From positions 14,095,919 through 14,159,918 of the forward strand of contig CM045750.1 in the NCBI GenBank assembly GCA_024760905.1: a stretch of DNA of 64,000 nt, read 5' to 3'. Under the pieces are notes generated by a model that made no database searches, was not told the origin of the DNA, and saw only the letters and a list, made by a program, of their open reading frames with translations. The DNA is from Plotosus lineatus. Lineage: Eukaryota; Chordata; Actinopteri; Siluriformes; Plotosidae. Shown here piece by piece: positions 58,123 through 64,000 of the stretch. The first letter of the stretch is position 1; each line of letters begins with the position of its first letter. Made by a program: the position numbers and the translations under genes.

Positions 58123-61100
58123 CTATTGTTGAGCACACTGTCGTTCCATGGTGCTCTCTGAATTCACATGAACAGGTGCTTGATTCTTCTTGTGCCTTTC
58201 AGAATTATCGTTATCCCCTTTTAACATTTTATATTTGGCTGGGCCAGCGCAGTCGTCCACGGCAGACCTAAAACACACAAGCAAACAAAGAAGATTGACA
58301 TCAAGTATAAATTGAAATGTGGTCACCCACAAGGTGCATTTTATCTCTGCTTGTCGCTGGATGGCACATTTAATCTATTTCATTATGTTTGACTAAACAA
58401 GTTTCCCTACTGTATGCAGTAATCAGCATGGAATAAATAGTGTAATAAAATACAAGATGTTCAAAAAGATTGTAAAAGGTCATAAAATTTGCACAAATTA
58501 TGTTTAAAACACACAGAAAGTTTCTGTTTTTGGTAATATACGGGCTGTATGCATAAACACATAGGAAGGTAATTCACCTCTAGAAGTTACCAATTTTCCC
58601 CGTTAGGGACACTCATTTGTTCTCAAATTTAGACATGTTATTCAGTACTCGCTGATCCAAAGGTTGGGGGTTCGAGTCCCACTCTCCACAAGGTTGTCAC
58701 TGTCCCCCCCAGTGCAGCTAACTGGGTTATCAAAGGCGGGCCATGTCTCTCACTGTCTATGGTGAGAGGCATGTAAAAGAACCATTGCTGACTTTCATAA
58801 AGAGTAGGCTGCAAAGTCGTCAGCGTGTTTCTGTCCCTTGCTAAAAGGGTTGTGACAGGAAGGGCATCCGACGTCACTCAAACCTCTGCCAAATCAAAAC
58901 GTGCGAATCAAATGATTCGCTGTGGCGACTTCCGAGTAAAAGGGAAAAAGCCGAAAGGAAGACAGACAGACATTCAGTGCGCCTTTCTGACTATGGAGGA
59001 TGAAAAAAATAACTGGAAGTGAAATGAAAGGAAACCCTTTCAAACACTCCTGTTACACTTAAGCATGTGTATATTTTCATTATCAGGTGGTTTTCGGTTA
59101 TATTTTGAAGTTGCATTCTGCTAAAATCTGGCTGACATTTTATGTTTACATAAAATGTTTTAGTCTGTTTGAAAAATCCACATTTTATGGTCCATTTCAC
59201 TCTTGCAAGAACAAAATGTAGATCTGTCAATTCACATAAAAGAAGGTAACATGACAGGATACAGCCATTACATTATCAGTTAAGCTACAACCTATAATAG
59301 AACCTTCCCTTAACAGGACCTCACTAAGTGAGATCCATTTTAAGTGTGAAAGGTTCAGCAGCGGAAGTAACCCTGTCTGAATAATTACATTTTTAAAGTA
59401 AAAAAAAAATAAAAAATTAACTCACACAGATACTCTCAAAAACACTCAAAACAGGCCACATACCCACCCCACCCAGCTACAGAAGTGCCATCTATGCCAA
59501 CTATGAGTGTTTCCCCAGAGCCACACATGTAAGTACCCTATGTAGCATCTAAGGAACTGAAGACCTCTCTCACATATATATTACTGTTAAAGTTCATGAG
59601 TATACAATCCCAAGCACACTTAACAACAAAGGTATAGGAGGCTGGGTTGCAAGCAGAAAGAAATCTGTAAAACAAACATAATTTGTATTTACTGTGGGAA
59701 ATCAGGAATAGAGGTCGGGGCACTCTCACAAATGCGAACACATTTAGCATCGATAGAGCTGCAGGTTGGGGATTGTGGTGGCTTTACTGAAGTCAAAACT
59801 TTGTGCTCAGTTGAAGAAGGAAGGGTTTCTTCATCCACAGCTTTGTTCTTGCGTGGCTCAGTTGTAACACCTGGAGGATCCACGCATCTATACTCAGATC
59901 CATCGGGTAAGTTTACTGGAAATCTTTCTCGCTTGCACTTCAGAGCCTGGGTCTTCTTTATCACTGTAGAAGGAAAAAGTACAGTTACTTACAGCCATAC
60001 TTTAACTGATCAGAGTTCCTATACATATACATCAAACCAAAAGTATATGAACACCATTCCTAATCATTCAGTAGTTTCAGTCACAGCCATCCACATGTAA
60101 ACACTGGTAGGTGAATGGATTATTAAGAGTTCAGTTCAGGCTTTAAATGTGGAAAAGTCAAGTCAAAGGAAGCCAAACGGGGTAGTGAAATTTCTATAGC
60201 ATTTCAGACCAAAGCAACATAACTGTCTCAATTTATGTTCAGCTACAAGAAATGGGTTTCTTTAGCCAAGCAGTTATACACTAGCCAAATGCCACTACTG
60301 TATATCCAGTATCAGCAGGCGTGGTGTCAAGCATAATAAACACTGTGGTTTTGAAAAGCAATGTCACCAGGCCTTCTTTTGTGACAGCCGTACCTGATCA
60401 CATTAACACTTTTGTGGAAATACAATTCCAGAGATTCCCATAGCTGTTTCAAAATCAAGTAAAATCCCTCCATGAAGAATGGAGGCTTTAGGAGCAGAAA
60501 ACGGGGCAACATTTTAGATAAACAAGCACATGGGTATCACTGTCAGGTGTCCACATACTGTCTATTTGGTCGAGAAAACAACATGATGATAAATTCCTAT
60601 GATGCATGAAAAAAATCTTATGTGGATACAAGTCTGAGAGGACAATGACAGGAAGTTTCCATGTTTTAACCGAGTGACTCGCAAATACAGGCACCACTTT
60701 CAGAGAGACTTGTAGGCTAATTCAGCACACTACTAAAACATGAATAATAAAATCAGAATTCTAGGCACAGGCATGAGCAGCACTGTAAACAAGTTTGAAG
60801 TGAATTATTATTATTTTTTGTTTTTAATCCTAACTGACCATCAAAATATATTTCTGTACATTAATAATAAACCACCTGTATTGTAGCTTGTGCCATTTAT
60901 TGTGTTACAGAATGAATGCAATTCTAGTTATTAATCAACTTTGATGGTACGATAACACTCGAAACATTGAGTATTCTCGGCAAAGGCTCAAGAAAGCTCA
61001 TCACAATCCCCCAGCAATACAACTACACAGGATAGGAGAAGGATAGGAGAAGTAGAAACCTGCTGAGTTTGATGAAATTTCAAATGATTTCTGGAGTTCT

Positions 61101-62278
61101 GGATAGGAACTGAAATGATTACAGACATATCGATGCACATACAATTGATCCACATTATATGAATGTGGAATATTAAAAAAAAAAAAAAAGTTGCAGATGG
61201 TTTTCTGGCCTGAAAATTAACACCATCCATATTTTTACAGGGCAGTGGTGGCCTGGTGGTATAGAGCGCTGGATCGCTGATCCTAAGGTTGGGGGTTCAA
61301 GTCCCACTCTCCACAAGGTTGTCACTGCCCCCCCGTAGTGCAGCTAACTGGGTTATCAAATGCCAGCCATGTCTCTTACTGTCTATGGTGTGAGGTTCAT
61401 GTAAAAGAAACATTGCTGACTTTCGACAAGAGTAGACTATATAGCCATCCGCCTGCGATGGCCTGGCGAGCTGTACAGGATGTACTCTGCCCTCACCTGG
61501 AGTCGGCTGGGATGGGCGCCAGCCTCCTCGCGACCCTAATTAGGATTAAGCGGTTACAGAAAATGAACTAAACATATTTTTCCATTCACATTTGGCTGTC
61601 ATGGAAACGATAAACTATACCTCCTCATTAAAATAACCGCCAAGTTTAATCTCAAATGATTTCTGAGTCCTGAACCGTAATTGAAATGATTACCGATGGA
61701 TGGATGAACATACTGAAGACTCTCCCTGGATTACATGGACAGGTGTACTAGTACTAAAGATTCAACAACCAGATTAATCAAGAAACAGAATAAACCGAGT
61801 GAATGAAATTGATGTACTATAATGCAAACAGAAACATAAATGGAAAGCAAAGCAAAATATACACTTAAATAACAGGTTTTGAACTTGGACAACAAAGTTC
61901 CATGAAGTGAAATTTCACTTAAACATTTTCACTGTTCCACAGTGTGTTGTATGTTTTCATGATATTTTGTTTTAATTGTAAATGTTTCATGCAAAATGTC
62001 AGTAATCGCAGGTCTGAGTTTTTAAAACAAACTCATAAAAAATGAAAGGATTCAGAGTGATTGTGTGTGCAAGATCTTTACCCTTAGGTTCATATTTCAT
62101 CTGGAGTTCTTCAATTCTCACTTGGAGTTTGATAATATCAACATGCCCTTTCTTCAGAGCACTTTCTGCTGCAAAGAGTTTCCTTTCCAACTCCACCACT
62201 CGGTTACTCTCAGAAAGAGCTTTCATTCTCGCTAGAGATAACTCCGTCTTATGCTTCTCTACAAGTCTCCTAAACACA

Positions 62279-62347
<69 letters not shown>

Positions 62348-64000
62348 AACATCAACAACAAAAAATATTTAAAAGTTCAGTTCATTTTCTGTAACCGCTT
62401 AATCCTAATTAGGGTCGCGGGGAGGCTGGCGCCCATCCCAGCCAACTTCGGGCGAGGGCAGAGTACACCCTGGACAGCTCGCCAGGCCATCGCAGGGCGG
62501 AAACACGCCGACGGCTTTGCAGCCTACTCTTTACGAAAGTCAGCAATGGTTCTTTTACATGCCTCACACCATAGACAGTGAGAGACATGACCGGCCTTTG
62601 ATAACCCAGTTAGCTGCACTGGGGAGGACAGTGACAACCTTGTGGAGAGTGGGACTCGAACCCCCAACCTTTGGATCAGCGATCCAGCGCCCTATACCAC
62701 TAGACCACCACTGCCCACATATTTAAAAGTGAGCCGTTTAAAGAAACTCTGGGTATAACCCAGTTTTTGTAAATTTTCAGGGTAGTGCTTTAAAGTTTTT
62801 ATTTGCTTGGTCATTTATTATAAGGCGGCGCGCTTTCTACTCCGTCCGCGCGCACGTGATCATCGGCATGAGAAGGATGATCATGCAGACCTGATCGAAG
62901 TCTCAAGCAAACCACAATCAGTACTGGATCAGAAGACGATGAAATACTCACGGTGTGCCATAGATGGACTTCGATTGGGTCTGCATGATCATCGTCCTCA
63001 TGCCGATGATCACGTGTGCGCGGACGGAGTAGAGAGCGCGCCGCACACACAGCCAAAGTGATGGGCAAAGCACCCGGCAAGTGCTCAGTCTGATGCTGAT
63101 GGTGCGTGGAGCAGCTCTCTTCACTGCTTTTGACCATACGGAAGAGGACGGAAGACTTGCGGATAAGTTAAGGAACACTTACGGTATAAAAGGAAAGAGC
63201 ACGGAACCAAAGGGAATACTCTCGGAATTTTTTCCCGTGAACATGCTTTTGAACATATTCAAAAACACGTTCGCAGAAGATTTTGGTCTGCTGGAAGTGG
63301 AAGAGCACACTCGGAATCATATGGAATGACACAGAAGATGAGGGAATAACTGAGGAATGTTTGAGAATGACAACATTTTTGCTTCCGCAAGTCTGCCACT
63401 TGGCAAATGTGAAGTTTGGAGCCACTTGGACATTGCATATCTGAGTTACTGAAAGCGATCACCATAATAAGTAAAAAAAAATTGCAGTATTTAATTAATG
63501 TATTGAAAACCTTTCAGATGTAGAAATTCAATCCACCAATTTCTATTATTAATTAATTAATTGGAAACCTACTTTGAATTTGAGAGCTGCAGTTTCAAAA
63601 GATCGGTGTAATACGTGTCATCCACAAACTCTGTTTCCTTGGATACGGCAGGAATTTGATTCTCAAGCGGCACCTATTGGTGAATACGTTAAGTTTACTT
63701 TCATCAACAATCACCTGCATTAAATGGATCACCATCAGAACAAACCTCCACTTTCTCCAGCTGTTCCACTCTCTTCATCAAGGTTTCTATCTCACTGTTC
63801 TTCTCAGACAACATGAACTGTAATCGTTCAAGCTGTGCTACATCCATTCGAACACCCTGAAGCTGCATCATATTAGATATCTGCACCTGTGGAGAACAAA
63901 GAAAAAGAACTGTTAAAAACTAATGGAAGTGTGTGCACTCTTCTCAACAACAGGTCTGCTGAATTCTACCTTCATGCGAAGCATCTGCTGTTTGGTAAAA
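58123..64000 (-). CDS. spdl1: Spindly (kinetochore dynein adaptor), 3' part; 5' end beyond window
   Basis: Six coding exons on the minus strand: 63970-64000 (open at the window edge), 63746-63886, 63573-63673, 62082-62269, 59693-59963, 58123-58267. All junctions have GT/AG and consistent phase, giving 291 visible residues. The sequence follows the vertebrate Spindly coiled coil: FTKQQMLRMK, LQGVRMDVAQLERLQFMLSEKNSEI, DDTYYTDLLKLQL, TELSLARMKALSESNRVVELERKLFAAES, QMKYEP, then a charged tail ending CAQQ and a stop. Spindly recruits dynein-dynactin to kinetochores through the RZZ complex, and C-terminal farnesylation is needed for that in human cells (terminal CPQQ). The N-terminal dynein-binding part and Spindly motif are outside the window. 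Introns hold SINEs, a Tc1 relic and a (CA)n tract beside an acceptor. Confidence 0.93.
58645..58975 (+). mobile_element. tRNA-derived SINE with RTE tail, 5'-truncated
   Basis: Starts within the tRNA head (GCTGATCCAAAGGTTGG, B box GGTTCGAGTCC), full body and tail ending GCCGAAAGGAAGACAGACAG. Confidence 0.85.
60028..60565 (+). mobile_element. Tc1-like element relic
   Basis: Left AAACCAAAAGTATATGAACA, right GTCAGGTGTCCACATACTG. Internal fragments GGAGCAGAAAACGGGGCAAC and AAGCACATGGGTATCACTG are typical of one fish Tc1 family. No intact transposase. Confidence 0.6.
61236..61568 (+). mobile_element. tRNA-derived SINE, second tail, near full length
   Basis: Head GGCAGTGGTGGCCTGGTGG, B box GGTTCAAGTCC, tail GCGATGGCCTGGCGAGCTGT, GATGGGCGCCAGCC, AGGATTAAGCGGTTACAG. 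Short target duplication CATATTTTT. Confidence 0.9.
62275..62341. repeat. (CA)n microsatellite beside a spdl1 splice acceptor
   Basis: About 30 CA units. On the transcribed strand this is (TG)n ending a few bases before the AG at 62,270-62,271. Confidence 0.95.
62377..62718 (-). mobile_element. tRNA-derived SINE, second tail, full length
   Basis: tRNA head at 62,718, tail at 62,380. Target duplication ATATTTAAAAGT of 12 bases (62365-62376, 62719-62730). Confidence 0.92.
62825..63044. repeat. Large GC-rich inverted repeat (76-bp arms)
   Basis: Arms 62825-62900 and 62969-63044 are reverse complements with about six mismatches; the loop is 68 bases. The arms contain CGCGCACGTGATCATCGGCA-like sequence, much richer in CpG than the surrounding intron. 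Confidence 0.9.
63100..63430 (+). mobile_element. Second copy of the CGGAA-array repeat
   Basis: Aligns with 33,285-33,605: CTTTTGACCAT, ACGGTATAAAA, GGAACCAAAGGGAA, TTTTTTCCCGTGAA, GATTTTGGTCTGCTGGAAGT, GACACAGAAGATGAGGGAAT and TTTTTGCTTCCGCAAGTCTG. It holds several forward CGGAA motifs. Both copies stop at about the same place. Confidence 0.75.

Noticed and set aside
1..64000. CRISPR arrays, bacterial operons, phage genes
   Set aside because: Spliced genes, SINEs and LINEs show vertebrate nuclear DNA; no direct-repeat array with unique spacers exists.

Overview
The window looks like a nuclear chromosome segment of a ray-finned (teleost) fish. It has spliced vertebrate genes, long CA/TA microsatellites, and a dense load of RTE-clade (Rex3-like) and L2-type LINEs, Tc1/mariner, PiggyBac and Tigger-like DNA transposons and tRNA-derived SINEs. 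I cannot fix the species.

Two host genes are present, both on the minus strand and in the same direction. (1) spdl1 (Spindly): its last six coding exons run from the right edge down to 58,123 and end in a CaaX-type CAQQ. The 5' part, with the Spindly motif, lies outside the window. (2) An ALG13-type OTU-Tudor gene: 23 exons, 54,003 to 20,818, every splice phase consistent, about 854 aa. It matches the OTU + Tudor + proline-rich part of vertebrate ALG13, but the N-terminal GlcNAc-transferase domain is not encoded anywhere between exon 1 and spdl1. The gene therefore seems to start at the position used by the transferase-less human isoform.

Layout. 1-20,700: no host gene, only stacked repeats (RTE LINE pieces, SINEs, a PiggyBac relic, Tigger-like elements, microsatellites). 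20,700-54,200: the ALG13-like gene, with introns carrying LINEs, SINEs, three Tc1-like elements, a 5S-derived pseudogene, short inverted-repeat elements and an unusual region with clustered CGGAA motifs around a MADF/Myb-like relic. 54,200-58,000: intergenic, with two opposed SINEs, a LINE fragment and a degenerate second copy of the last ALG13-like exon plus intron sequence. 58,000-64,000: spdl1.

The points most worth a second look are: the CGGAA-array element (two related copies, 31.6-33.6 kb and 63.1-63.4 kb); the transferase-less ALG13 gene with a fossil duplicate exon upstream; a 27-bp microinversion inside a Tc1 transposase gene; SINEs whose tail joins both ends of the local RTE LINE and that also occur with a second, unrelated tail; and a (TG)n tract touching a spdl1 splice acceptor. 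Family names rest on recognition by eye. No alignment or database search was run.
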